A DNA stretch of 34,584 bases from contig JASEER010000024.1 of the NCBI GenBank assembly GCA_030019475.1, positions 1-34,584 of the forward strand, written 5' to 3'. Made by a program: the position numbers and the translations under genes. The stretch is from Thermoanaerobacterales bacterium (GTDB lineage Bacteria > Bacillota > Desulfotomaculia > Desulfotomaculales > JASEER01). Shown here one piece after another: positions 24,859 through 32,444 of the stretch. A model generated the notes under the pieces. It was not told where the DNA came from and did no database searches. It saw nothing but the letters and a program-made list of their open reading frames with translations. Numbering within the stretch: the first letter of the stretch is position 1; each line of letters begins with the position of its first letter.

Positions 24859-24904
24859 CAAAAAAAGCCGGGCCCTGCGAAAAGTACAGCAAGGCCCGGC
24901 TTTT
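24859..24904 (-). terminator. Intrinsic terminator in the tupA leader
   Basis: On the minus strand, AAAAGCCGGGCC and GGCCCGGCTTTT form a 12-base-pair stem around a loop of about 20 bases, ending in a run of seven T. It lies between the structured domain and the tupA start codon, the arrangement of a transcription-terminating riboswitch. Confidence 0.9.
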
Positions 24905-24920
24905 GCGACCGAGACATCTT

Positions 24921-25030
24921 GTTCTCCTTTCCGCACTGGGAGGCGCACCCGTTTCCCGGTACACCCTGAGCGGTCCGCCGTCCATAGCCTTCAGTGGTGC
25001 CGAGGCCTTAGGTCCGGGGACTCGGAGATA
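24921..25030 (-). promoter_or_regulatory. Structured leader of tupABC, possible Mo/W-cofactor riboswitch
   Basis: On the minus strand the element opens with TCTCC and closes with GGAGA, which can pair. A CCGAG/CTCGG helix follows near the 5' side, and a later arm pairs GTGTACC with GGGTGCGC around a GAAA-containing loop. Promoter, folded domain, terminator and tupA follow in order. Molybdenum/tungsten-cofactor (Moco) riboswitches are known ahead of such transporters and contain GNRA-loop hairpins, so this is my leading candidate. I cannot confirm the match by covariance here. Confidence 0.6.
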
Positions 25031-25031
25031 C

Positions 25032-25061
25032 TTTATACGATTGTCTTAGTGGCATTGTCTA
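25032..25061 (-). promoter_or_regulatory. Promoter of the tupABC leader
   Basis: TAGACA (25061-25056) and TATAAA (25037-25032) on the minus strand are separated by 18 bases. The structured leader starts immediately downstream. Confidence 0.6.
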
Positions 25062-25153
25062 TTCTCCCTTCTTGCGCAAAATCCTGCCCCCCATCGCAAA
25101 AACTTTCCGCCGGCGGACAGACTGCCCTCCCCAAAGCCCTTCTTGCATAAATC

Positions 25154-25165
25154 GCCTCTAGAGGC
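25154..25165. promoter_or_regulatory. Palindrome upstream of the second TupA homologue
   Basis: The perfect 12-base palindrome GCCTCTAGAGGC lies 40 bases before the start codon and next to a CATAAA -10-like sequence. It is a good candidate operator. The inner ten bases recur at 14408-14417 in the divergent region between the MFS transporter and the DUF2512 gene. Confidence 0.4.
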
Positions 25166-25204
25166 AAATGCTAAGCGTACCGCAAGCCAAGGAGGGATGG
25201 CAAC

Positions 25205-25987
25205 ATGCCGAGAACGAACCTCGTCCTGGCCACCACCACCAGCGCCCAGGACAGCGGCCTCCTGGGATCCCTGCTGCCGGCCTTCCGGAACAAGACCGGG
25301 CTGGTCGTCGAGGTCCAGGCCGTCGGGTCCGGGATGGCCTTCGACAAGGCGCGCCAAGGACAGGCCGACGTCCTTCTGACCCACGACCCGTTGACCGAGC
25401 GGGAACTCCTGGACCAGGGGATCATCACCGAGTATAAGCTCATCATGCACAACGACTTCATCATCGTCGGCCCGCCCGACGACCCGGCCGGCATCCGCGG
25501 CGAAGACAAGGCCTCGGCGGCCTTGCGCCGGATCGCCGAGCGTAACGCGCTGTGGGTCTCACGGGGCGACTGGTCGGGCACCCACACCCGGGAAATGCGG
25601 CTCTGGAAGGACGCCGCCGCCAAGCCGTCCAACGTCACGGAGACCAAGCGCGGCATGGCCGAAACCCTGGCCATCGCCTCCGGCAAGAAGGGCTACTGCC
25701 TGACCGACCGCGCCACCTACCTGGCCGGGAAGCAGGACCTCGCCCTGGACGTTATGGTGGAGAAAGACGAGCCCCTGCTCAACCTGTATCACGTCTCCAT
25801 GGTCAACCCGGCCCGCTTCCCCGAGGTGAACGCCGACGGCGCGCGCCGCCTGATAGACTTCTTCCTTTCGGGCGAAGCCCAGGGGATCATCGCCGGCTTC
25901 ATGCGCGACCGCTTCCCGACCCCCCTCTTCTACGCCGACGCCGGAAAAACCGAGGAAGACGTCGCCAGGGAACGCCTGCAAATTTAG
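25205..25987 (+). CDS. TupA-like tungstate-binding protein without signal peptide
   Basis: The 260-residue protein is clearly homologous to TupA (ATTTSAQDSGLL, MHNDFIIVGP, SRGDWSGTH, CLTDRATYL) but begins MPRTNLVLATTTS, directly at the binding domain, with no signal peptide or lipobox. The ATG follows AAGGAGGG at good spacing, and no plausible secretion signal occurs upstream in frame. It would stay in the cytoplasm and may buffer, sense or deliver tungstate or molybdate. It is transcribed divergently from tupABC, separated by the leader region. Confidence 0.88.
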   Translation: MPRTNLVLATTTSAQDSGLLGSLLPAFRNKTGLVVEVQAVGSGMAFDKARQGQADVLLTHDPLTERELLDQGIITEYKLIMHNDFIIVGPPDDPAGIRGEDKASAALRRIAERNALWVSRGDWSGTHTREMRLWKDAAAKPSNVTETKRGMAETLAIASGKKGYCLTDRATYLAGKQDLALDVMVEKDEPLLNLYHVSMVNPARFPEVNADGARRLIDFFLSGEAQGIIAGFMRDRFPTPLFYADAGKTEEDVARERLQI

Positions 25988-26006
25988 GCCGGTCTTTGCA
26001 CCGGCC
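25987..26006 (+). terminator. Hairpin after the second TupA homologue
   Basis: A seven-base-pair stem (GGCCGGT/ACCGGCC) with a six-base loop begins at the last base of the stop codon. No T-run follows, so it is a weak terminator or RNA-stability hairpin at best. Confidence 0.35.
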
Positions 26007-26024
26007 CGGCACTTCGTTCGCTAA

Positions 26025-26053
26025 CTGACGGTTTAGCCAAAAAGCGGTATAAT
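26025..26053 (+). promoter_or_regulatory. Promoter of nrdJ
   Basis: CTGACG (26025-26030) and a perfect TATAAT (26048-26053) are separated by 17 bases. The leader to the chosen start codon is about 30 bases. Confidence 0.65.
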
Positions 26054-26086
26054 GAATACGACACTTTGTTCAACGGGGGCGACAGG

Positions 26087-29000
26087 ATGCGCGAGCTATC
26101 CGAAGCGGGACGGAAGGTGTTCGAAGCACGTTACGCGGCCAAAGATGAGCGGGGACGGGTCGTGGAAACGTTTGAGCAGGCCGTGGAACGGATCGCGGTC
26201 GCCGCGGCGGGCGCCGAAAAGGGAAGGCAGAAGAAAACCTGGGCATCCCGCTTCGCCGCCGCCATCGGGGACCTGACCTTCGTACCGTCCACCCCTATCT
26301 GGGCCAATATGGGCAAGACCGACCGCCCCTGGCAACCATCCGCCTGCTTTGTCCTCGCCCTTGAGGATTCCCTGGAATCGATGTACCAGACCCTGAAGGA
26401 AACCGCCCTGGTCTTCAAATCCGGCGGCGGCGTGGGCTACAACTTCAGCCCCATCCGCCCGCGCGGCGCCATGGTCAGCTCCACGAAGGGCCACGCCAGC
26501 GGGGTCGTGGAACTCATCCGGCTCTACGACGCCTCCTCGGGGATGGTTATGCAGGGCGGGGTGCGGCGCGGAGCCTCGATGGGCATCTTAAACGCCGACC
26601 ACCCGGAGATCATCGATTTCATTAACAGCAAGCGCAGCGGGGCGATCACCCACTTCAACCTCTCCGTGGGGATCACCGACGCCTTCATGGAGGCGCGGGT
26701 AAAGGACGCCGATTGGCCGCTGGTCTTCGACGGGAAGACCTACGACGTGGTCAAGGCCCGCGACCTCTGGCACCTGATCACCGAAGCCGCCCACGCCTGC
26801 GGCGACCCGGGGCTCGTCTTCCTGGACCGCCTGCAGCGGGACAACCCCGTCCCGTCCAAACCGATCAACGCGACCAACCCGTGCTTCCATCCGGATACCC
26901 TTATCGCCACGGAAAAGGGACTGGAGCGGATCGAAGACCTATATGCCCGTGCCCGGCAGGAAGATGTCTGTGTAGCGACGGACGACCGGGTATTCGGCTG
27001 CCTGAAAGTGGTTAATGGTCGTACCTACCTGATTCCCGGGGTGACTCTGCGTCGAGCGGCGGTAGTCAAGACCGGACGGCGACCGACCGTCAGGGTGAAT
27101 CTGGCCAATGGCCAGGAGATCAAGGTAACCCCTGAGCACCGCCTGCTCACCGCCCGCGGCTGGGTAGAAGTATCCCGGCTCGTCGTAGGAGACCAGATCC
27201 TCGTGCAGTCGGGTACCGGCGGATTTGCTTCAACTGACGGTATTGGAAAGGAACTTGGTTATTTCCTGGGCTGGCTGACCGGGGACGGTTGGCTCACCAA
27301 GGACCTGGTTGTCGGCATGGTCTTCAGCGCCGATGATGAACACCTGATTCCGATGTTCCTGTCAATTGCCGAAAAGTACGGTGGTGGCCGGCGTAAGGCC
27401 TACAAGAGACCCAATGGTACCTGGAATGTCTTCTGGAAGCGGAAGGATTTTGTCCGCCGTTTAATGCAGCTTGGTGTCCGCCCGGTCAAAGCCCGTGGGA
27501 AACGTGTACCGGCAGCCGTTTTCACGGCCGCGAAGGATACCGTAGTCGCCTTTCTTCAGGCCCTTTTCAGCGCCGACGGAACGGTTAATTTCCATTCGGC
27601 AAACCACCGTGATGTCCGGCTGTCGTCCGGTTCGAAGGCGCTTCTGCAGGATGTTCAATTACTGCTCTTAAACCTGGGCATCTTCAGCAACATCTATGAG
27701 CGCCGAAAGAAGCATCCCAAGTCTTTTGTCTACTATGCGACCGATGGGCAAAGGAAAACGTACACCGGAGAAGACTATTATGAACTGATCATTAACGGCA
27801 ACGATCTTCTCCGCTTCAACGAAACCGTGGGCTTTCGGCTCAGCCCTGCTAAAGACGAAAAACTGCGCTTGGCGGCCCGTCCTTCCAGGAAGTCAACCTA
27901 CTTTGTTTCTCCCGTTGTCAGTGTCGAGCCGGCTGAGGAGGTTGACGTTTACGACATTGTTGAGCCCGTTACGCATTCTCTGATTGCAAATGGCATCGTG
28001 GCTCACAATTGCGGCGAGCAGCCTCTGTCCCCCGGGGAGTCCTGCCTGCTGGGGAGCATCAGCCTGGAGAAGATGCTCCGACCGGCCGGGGACGGCTATG
28101 AAATCGACTGGGACAGGCTCGCCGAGACCACCTGCACCGGCGTCCGCTTCCTGGACGACATCATCGACGTCGCCGCCTACCCCCTCGATTACATCGCCGA
28201 GGCCACCCGCGCCACCCGCAAGATCGGGCTGGGGGTCACCGGCCTGCACGACATGCTGATCATGCTCGGCCTGCCTTACGACAGCGAAGAAGGGCGGAAT
28301 AGGGCCGCCGAGGTCCTGCGCTTCATCCGGAAGACGGCCCACGCCTACTCCGAAGAGCTGGCCGCGGCGCGCGGCCCCTTCCCGGACTGGGAGAAAAGCG
28401 TCTTCTACCCGCACACGAAGCGCCGCAACGCGGCCTGCATCACCATCGCCCCCACCGGCTCGGTGACCACCATGGCCGGCTGCGAGGGCTACGGCATCGA
28501 GCCCATCTTCGCCGTGGCCTACTCCAAGGCCACCGACGTCGCCGGAACCTTCGAAGTCTTCTCCCCCCTCTTCCGTGCGGCCTGCGAGCGGCGCGGAGTC
28601 CCGCGGGAGGTCATGTCCGAGGTCGCCCGCCGCGGTTCCTGCCAGGGCGTCGAGGGCGTCCCCGAAGACCTGCAGGCCATCTTCAAGGGCGCGCAGGACA
28701 TCGCGCCGGAGGATCACGTCCACATGCAGATCGAACTGCAAAAACACGTCGACAACGCCATCTCCAAGACCGTCAACCTCCCCAACTCGGCCACCATCTA
28801 CGACGTGGAACGGATCTATGAAACGGCCTACGAAGGCGGGCTGAAAGGAATCACCATCTTCCGCGACGGCTGCAAAGAGGGCGTCGTGACCGTCGGCAAG
28901 AAAGAGGCTGCTCCCCGCGCGCGGGGCGAGTTCGCCCGCGGCGAAATCAGGCCCCGGCCGGCCAACGCCCAGGGCGTCACCCACCGCCTGGACTCCGGCT

Positions 29001-29446
29001 GCGGCAAGATCTACCTTACGGTCAACTACCTGCCGGAAAACGGCGAGATCATCGAGACCTTTATCACCACCGGCTCCGACGGCGGCTGCCTGATTTACAC
29101 CGAAGCGACCTCGCGCCTCATCAGTCTGGCCATCCGCGGCGGGATCAGCATCGAGGAGATCGTCGAGCAGTTGAACAGCACCCACGCCTGCCCATCCTAC
29201 CAGTTCGCCCGAGGCCGCGGCAAGCCGGTCTCCCCCGGCAAGTCCTGCGCCTCGGCCATCGCCCGCAAATTGACGGAAATAAAGGAACAGCTGGCATCGC
29301 GGCACCGGGAAGGCCGCCTCAGCGAGCAACTGGAAAGCCAGCCGGAGGACAAAGAGCGCCCGGACCACTGTCCCGTGTGCGGCGAGGTGATGCGCCGCGC
29401 CGAGGGGTGCTTCGTCTGCCAGAACTGCGGGTACGGGAAGTGCTAG
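26087..29446 (+). CDS. nrdJ: Adenosylcobalamin-dependent ribonucleotide reductase, class II, intein-containing
   Basis: The enzyme makes deoxyribonucleotides using vitamin B12 coenzyme and works with or without oxygen. The precursor has 1119 residues; without the 376-residue intein it is about 743. The intein splits the conserved active-site segment NP^CGEQPL, whose cysteine carries the thiyl radical. Other family segments include FVLALEDSLESMY, FKSGGGVGYNFSP and GGVRRGASMG. The C-terminus ends in a zinc-ribbon-like CPVCGEVM...CFVCQNCG, typical of the redox tail. I chose ATG 26087 with GGGGG upstream; TTG 26066 adds seven residues. It works alongside the class III enzyme encoded by nrdD. Confidence 0.95.
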   Translation: MRELSEAGRKVFEARYAAKDERGRVVETFEQAVERIAVAAAGAEKGRQKKTWASRFAAAIGDLTFVPSTPIWANMGKTDRPWQPSACFVLALEDSLESMYQTLKETALVFKSGGGVGYNFSPIRPRGAMVSSTKGHASGVVELIRLYDASSGMVMQGGVRRGASMGILNADHPEIIDFINSKRSGAITHFNLSVGITDAFMEARVKDADWPLVFDGKTYDVVKARDLWHLITEAAHACGDPGLVFLDRLQRDNPVPSKPINATNPCFHPDTLIATEKGLERIEDLYARARQEDVCVATDDRVFGCLKVVNGRTYLIPGVTLRRAAVVKTGRRPTVRVNLANGQEIKVTPEHRLLTARGWVEVSRLVVGDQILVQSGTGGFASTDGIGKELGYFLGWLTGDGWLTKDLVVGMVFSADDEHLIPMFLSIAEKYGGGRRKAYKRPNGTWNVFWKRKDFVRRLMQLGVRPVKARGKRVPAAVFTAAKDTVVAFLQALFSADGTVNFHSANHRDVRLSSGSKALLQDVQLLLLNLGIFSNIYERRKKHPKSFVYYATDGQRKTYTGEDYYELIINGNDLLRFNETVGFRLSPAKDEKLRLAARPSRKSTYFVSPVVSVEPAEEVDVYDIVEPVTHSLIANGIVAHNCGEQPLSPGESCLLGSISLEKMLRPAGDGYEIDWDRLAETTCTGVRFLDDIIDVAAYPLDYIAEATRATRKIGLGVTGLHDMLIMLGLPYDSEEGRNRAAEVLRFIRKTAHAYSEELAAARGPFPDWEKSVFYPHTKRRNAACITIAPTGSVTTMAGCEGYGIEPIFAVAYSKATDVAGTFEVFSPLFRAACERRGVPREVMSEVARRGSCQGVEGVPEDLQAIFKGAQDIAPEDHVHMQIELQKHVDNAISKTVNLPNSATIYDVERIYETAYEGGLKGITIFRDGCKEGVVTVGKKEAAPRARGEFARGEIRPRPANAQGVTHRLDSGCGKIYLTVNYLPENGEIIETFITTGSDGGCLIYTEATSRLISLAIRGGISIEEIVEQLNSTHACPSYQFARGRGKPVSPGKSCASAIARKLTEIKEQLASRHREGRLSEQLESQPEDKERPDHCPVCGEVMRRAEGCFVCQNCGYGKC
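26882..28009 (+). mobile_element. Intein with LAGLIDADG-type endonuclease within nrdJ
   Basis: The insert is 376 residues in frame. It starts with Cys (CFHPDTLIATEKG, block A), has a TPEHRLL block B, two LAGLIDADG-like motifs (LGWLTGDGW and LQALFSADGT), a block F region (VYDIVEPVTHSL) and ends in VAHN followed by Cys, the classical splice junction. It appears less GC-rich than its host gene, which fits horizontal transfer. The protein must splice out for the reductase to work, since it separates NP from CGEQPL. The endonuclease may still be active. Confidence 0.95.
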
Positions 29447-29476
29447 ACCAAACACCTGTCAAAGGGAGGCACCCTT

Positions 29477-30775
29477 TTGTCCCGCCTACACTTTATCGTC
29501 CTCACCCTGGTTTTTTGCATTGCTTGCTTTATATCGTTCCAGCCGACCGCCGGAGCAGCTTCTCAAACCGCTGCAATCGGTATAGTTCTTGACGGCCTGC
29601 CCCTAACCACCGATGTTCCCCCGCTGGCGCGGAACGGGCGCGTGTATCTCCCGTTCCGCGTCCTGGCCGAAGCGATGAATATCACGGTCTCCTGGGACCC
29701 CGCCACGCGGACGGTCCACGCCCGCGACGGCGGGACAGCCCTGGAGCTGGCCGTCGGCCGCCCAACCGCCGTCAAGAACGGCTCTCCGGTACCCCTTGAC
29801 GCCCCGCCCCTGGCCGCCGCCGGCCGTACCCTGCTCCCCTTACGCTTCTTCGGGGAAGCCTTCGGGGCACAGGTGCAATGGGATCCCGCCACCGGGAGCG
29901 TCCGTGTCTTCTCCCCGCCGCGGGTGATACCCGTCACCGGCTTTTACGCCCTTGGGGACAGCCGTACCAGCAGTTGGGAGGACCTCTTCGACCACCCGTA
30001 CCCGCAAACGGCAAGAGGGCGCACCGACCTGTGCGGAGAGCTGGCCCTCGGCTGGTATAGCCTGGACGCCGGGGGGAACCTGTTGACCCAAAGCACCACC
30101 GGCTGGCGCCGGCCGGACGGCTGGGAGAATGTTTTGCAGGCGGCGGAGAAGTACGACCTCCGCACCGCGATGGTCGTGCACGTCACCGACGCCGACGGCG
30201 GGCTTTCCCGCCTGCTCGGCGACCCCGGCGCGGTGGACCACGCAGTACAGGCCATCGCCGCCGAAGCCCGGCAGTACCAGGGCATCAACCTGGACTTCGA
30301 AGGCCTGGGATGGCGGGAAGAGGGCGCGGCCCTGGCCGCTACGCGGGCCGGGTTTACCGCTTTCGTCACCCAGCTGGCCGAGCGTCTTGAAGCGTCCGGG
30401 CTGGAACTCACCCTCACCCTGCATGCGCCCAACAGCGCCTACCGCGGCTATGATTACCGGGCGCTGAGCGAACTGGCCGACCGTATTATTGTCATGGCCT
30501 ACGATTACGGCCCGCGGCCCGAACCGGCCGACCGCGTCCTGGAAGCAGTGCAAATGGCCGCCCGTGAGGTACCGCCGGAGAAGCTCGTCCTGGGCATCTC
30601 CGTCCCCAATGAAACGCCGGAGAGTATCCTGACCAAGGTGGGTATCGCCAAGCGCTGTCGCCTCGGCGGCATCGCCCTGTGGCGCCTGGGCCTGCTTTCC
30701 GATGAAATGTGGCAGACCCTGGGCCGGACCATCGCACCGCGGCCGGCCGCCGGCCCGCCACCGGTGCAGAAATAG
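29477..30775 (+). CDS. Secreted GH18-like protein with copper amine oxidase N-domain
   Basis: The 432-residue protein has a signal peptide (about residues 1-28), then a copper-amine-oxidase-N-like domain (about 35-145, with VYLPFRVLAEAM and LLPLRFFGEAFGA) that probably binds cell wall or matrix, then a GH18-type barrel (about 155-420). The catalytic strand reads INLDFEGL, with Glu275 as the acid; one acidic residue of the full DxxDxDxE motif is replaced. Related proteins act on peptidoglycan of spores (YaaH-like) or chitin-like sugars. TTG start at 29477 follows AAAGGGAGG. It converges with the MEDS gene. Confidence 0.85.
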   Translation: MSRLHFIVLTLVFCIACFISFQPTAGAASQTAAIGIVLDGLPLTTDVPPLARNGRVYLPFRVLAEAMNITVSWDPATRTVHARDGGTALELAVGRPTAVKNGSPVPLDAPPLAAAGRTLLPLRFFGEAFGAQVQWDPATGSVRVFSPPRVIPVTGFYALGDSRTSSWEDLFDHPYPQTARGRTDLCGELALGWYSLDAGGNLLTQSTTGWRRPDGWENVLQAAEKYDLRTAMVVHVTDADGGLSRLLGDPGAVDHAVQAIAAEARQYQGINLDFEGLGWREEGAALAATRAGFTAFVTQLAERLEASGLELTLTLHAPNSAYRGYDYRALSELADRIIVMAYDYGPRPEPADRVLEAVQMAAREVPPEKLVLGISVPNETPESILTKVGIAKRCRLGGIALWRLGLLSDEMWQTLGRTIAPRPAAGPPPVQK

Positions 30776-30787
30776 GATATCGGCGGC

Positions 30788-31492
30788 CTATCCCGTCCCC
30801 CCTGGCCCCTTCTTGTGCACCAGAGCCAGGTACGGAGCGCACTCCCGAAGTTGCTCCAGGTAATGCCGCAGGATGGCCGCTGAGGCCAGCGGGTCCAGCC
30901 GCAGATCGGGATTCGAAATGTAATAAAGGTTGCGGCAGAGCGCGCCATCCAGTAAAACCAGGGGATGGACGGTCAGCGCGTTGACCGTTGTCACCGGCGG
31001 GAAACGCAGGAGGTCATAGGCGCAAAGCACCATACAGCGGCTTTGCGAGCAATACGCGTTCAGTATCTTCTCATAATCCACTATCCGGTCCAAAGGAACA
31101 CCTGCCCCGATCATCCACGTCATTTCCACGGCCACCCGCAGGCCGGCGAAGCCCTCTTTCAAGGCCTGGGACTCCCGTACGGCGAGCATGGTGACCGATT
31201 CGTCCGGATTGAACGAGGCTCCTCCCGGGAAGAAGTCCTCCCAGGAGGCGAAAACCAATTGTCCGGGGCGTAACCCCTCCATCTCCTTCAGCAGCCCGCG
31301 GCAGAGTTCCCAGATCAGAAAAACCGTCTGGTAGTCGTCGACCACGTAGACGCATTTCATCCCGCCGGCCAGACCGTCCCGCAAAAGAGACAGCAGCAGC
31401 ATAATCCGTTCTCTAATCCCTTGGTGCAAAATGCAGACATGGTCACCCGCCCACAGAGGCGGGGCGTTACTCAGTGTTGCCGGGTCCTTCAT
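30788..31492 (-). CDS. MEDS-domain (DcmR-like) sensory protein
   Basis: The product of about 234 residues consists of one MEDS domain, the sensory module named after methanogen and methylotroph proteins such as DcmR. Typical segments are GDHVCILHQG near the start, then CVYVVDDYQTV, WEDFF and VVDYEKILNAYC, in a RecA-like fold without a Walker A. Such modules occur alone or fused to histidine kinases or DNA-binding domains; here it stands alone, so any output must come through a partner. I chose ATG 31492, six bases after a G7 tract; ATG 31498 and TTG 31507 are alternatives. Confidence 0.82.
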   Translation of the reverse strand: MKDPATLSNAPPLWAGDHVCILHQGIRERIMLLLSLLRDGLAGGMKCVYVVDDYQTVFLIWELCRGLLKEMEGLRPGQLVFASWEDFFPGGASFNPDESVTMLAVRESQALKEGFAGLRVAVEMTWMIGAGVPLDRIVDYEKILNAYCSQSRCMVLCAYDLLRFPPVTTVNALTVHPLVLLDGALCRNLYYISNPDLRLDPLASAAILRHYLEQLRECAPYLALVHKKGPGGTG

Positions 31493-31530
31493 GGTCATCC
31501 CCCCCAAAGTGGTGTTTTAGGGAGTAGGGC

Positions 31531-31573
31531 GGTGGCCGGAGCCGGCCGGACGCCGCCAGGCGGTCCGGCCACC
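31531..31573. repeat. Inverted repeat between MEDS gene and upstream gene
   Basis: GGTGGCCGGA (31531-31540) and TCCGGCCACC (31564-31573) form a perfect ten-base-pair stem with a 23-base loop that contains further GC-rich pairing. No T-run follows on either strand, so it is probably a weak terminator or an RNA-stabilising structure. Confidence 0.45.
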
Positions 31574-31593
31574 AACCCCAAGCGCTGGGTGGC

Positions 31594-31947
31594 CTAACGA
31601 GGCAGGAACGCCAGCAACTGCTCGAAGACCGTATCCAGAAGGCCGATGACCTTCGCGGGTTCAGCTTTTAGCTCGGGGACCAGCTCCCCCAAGCGCGTGA
31701 ACACGCTGTTCAGCGGATCCAGGAACGGCACCGGTTGATCCGGCAGGGCGGTCAGCAGCCCGGCCACCGCCTGCAGGAGTACGCCCACGGCTCGGAGAAG
31801 CTCCCCGGCCGGGGCGATCACGGCGTTCGCCAGGGCCTGCACGAGCGCGACGGTCGCGGACAGGAGTTCTTGCTCCGGATAGGTCGCCAGGGCGTTGAGC
31901 TGAGCATTGATCATTATCCGGGCGGCCGCCAGATCGTCCACCTTCAC
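31594..31947 (-). CDS. Hypothetical helical protein, 117 residues
   Basis: The product is alanine- and leucine-rich with several amphipathic helices (ALATYPEQELL, LLRAVGVLLQAVAGLL, LLDTVFEQLLAFLP) and no signal peptide. The GTG start overlaps the preceding stop (GTGA). It may be the 3' part of a larger gene broken by frameshifts (see 31944-32196), since the upstream frame has the same composition and no independent ribosome binding site is clear. Function unknown. Confidence 0.55.
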   Translation of the reverse strand: MKVDDLAAARIMINAQLNALATYPEQELLSATVALVQALANAVIAPAGELLRAVGVLLQAVAGLLTALPDQPVPFLDPLNSVFTRLGELVPELKAEPAKVIGLLDTVFEQLLAFLPR

Positions 31948-32196
31948 CGCGCCACCGTGCCGGCGGTGTTGTTGACCGCCGCCTGTACACCCACCGGAGC
32001 GCCGGACTGCTGCAGAACCCGCCCCAGATCACGCAGGACGGCGGAAACCGCGCCCGGCAGGCTCTCCGGCGTCGGAGCCGGGAGGGTGTTGATCATCTGC
32101 CGCGCCATCGCCGTCACCGCTGCCGGGCAGTCCCGGAAGATCGTCCAGGACATCGCCGGGAATATCCGTCACCTGGCCCAGCGTATCATCTACCAC
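31944..32196 (-). pseudogene. Probable frameshifted gene ahead of the 117-residue protein
   Basis: A GTG at 32196, ten bases after AAGGGG, opens a natural-looking reading (VVDDTLGQVTDIPG, DVLDDLPGLPG), but after about 30 codons the composition becomes unnatural. From near 32110 another frame reads well (MARQMINTLPAPTPESLPG, AVLRDLGRVLQQ) to a stop at 31944. The simplest view is one gene with a frameshift near 32100-32120, perhaps originally continuing into 31594. Two coupled short genes are the alternative. The 248 bases between 32197 and 32444 hold no gene that I can support. Confidence 0.4.
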
Positions 32197-32444
32197 ACCG
32201 ATTAAGCCCCTTCGACCTGCAGTGGCGGCCGGCGCGGGGGCGCCTTCACCCGTCTCCTCGTACCGGGGGCGCAGTCACCGGCGCAAGAAGGACGCAGCGG
32301 GCCAGGGGTGGGCGCCCGACAAGACGCCGGCCACCACCCAGCAGGTGGACAAGAATCCGCAGGGCCGGGAGGAAACCCTGGCCTCGGGATCCGCTATTCA
32401 GTTGTGGCTAGTGAGACCGTGGGAAACTTGAAGAAGGGCAGACT

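Noticed and set aside
27893-29455. Long open frame of 520 codons on the minus strand
   Set aside because: Antisense to nrdJ, with shadow composition and no recognisable motif.
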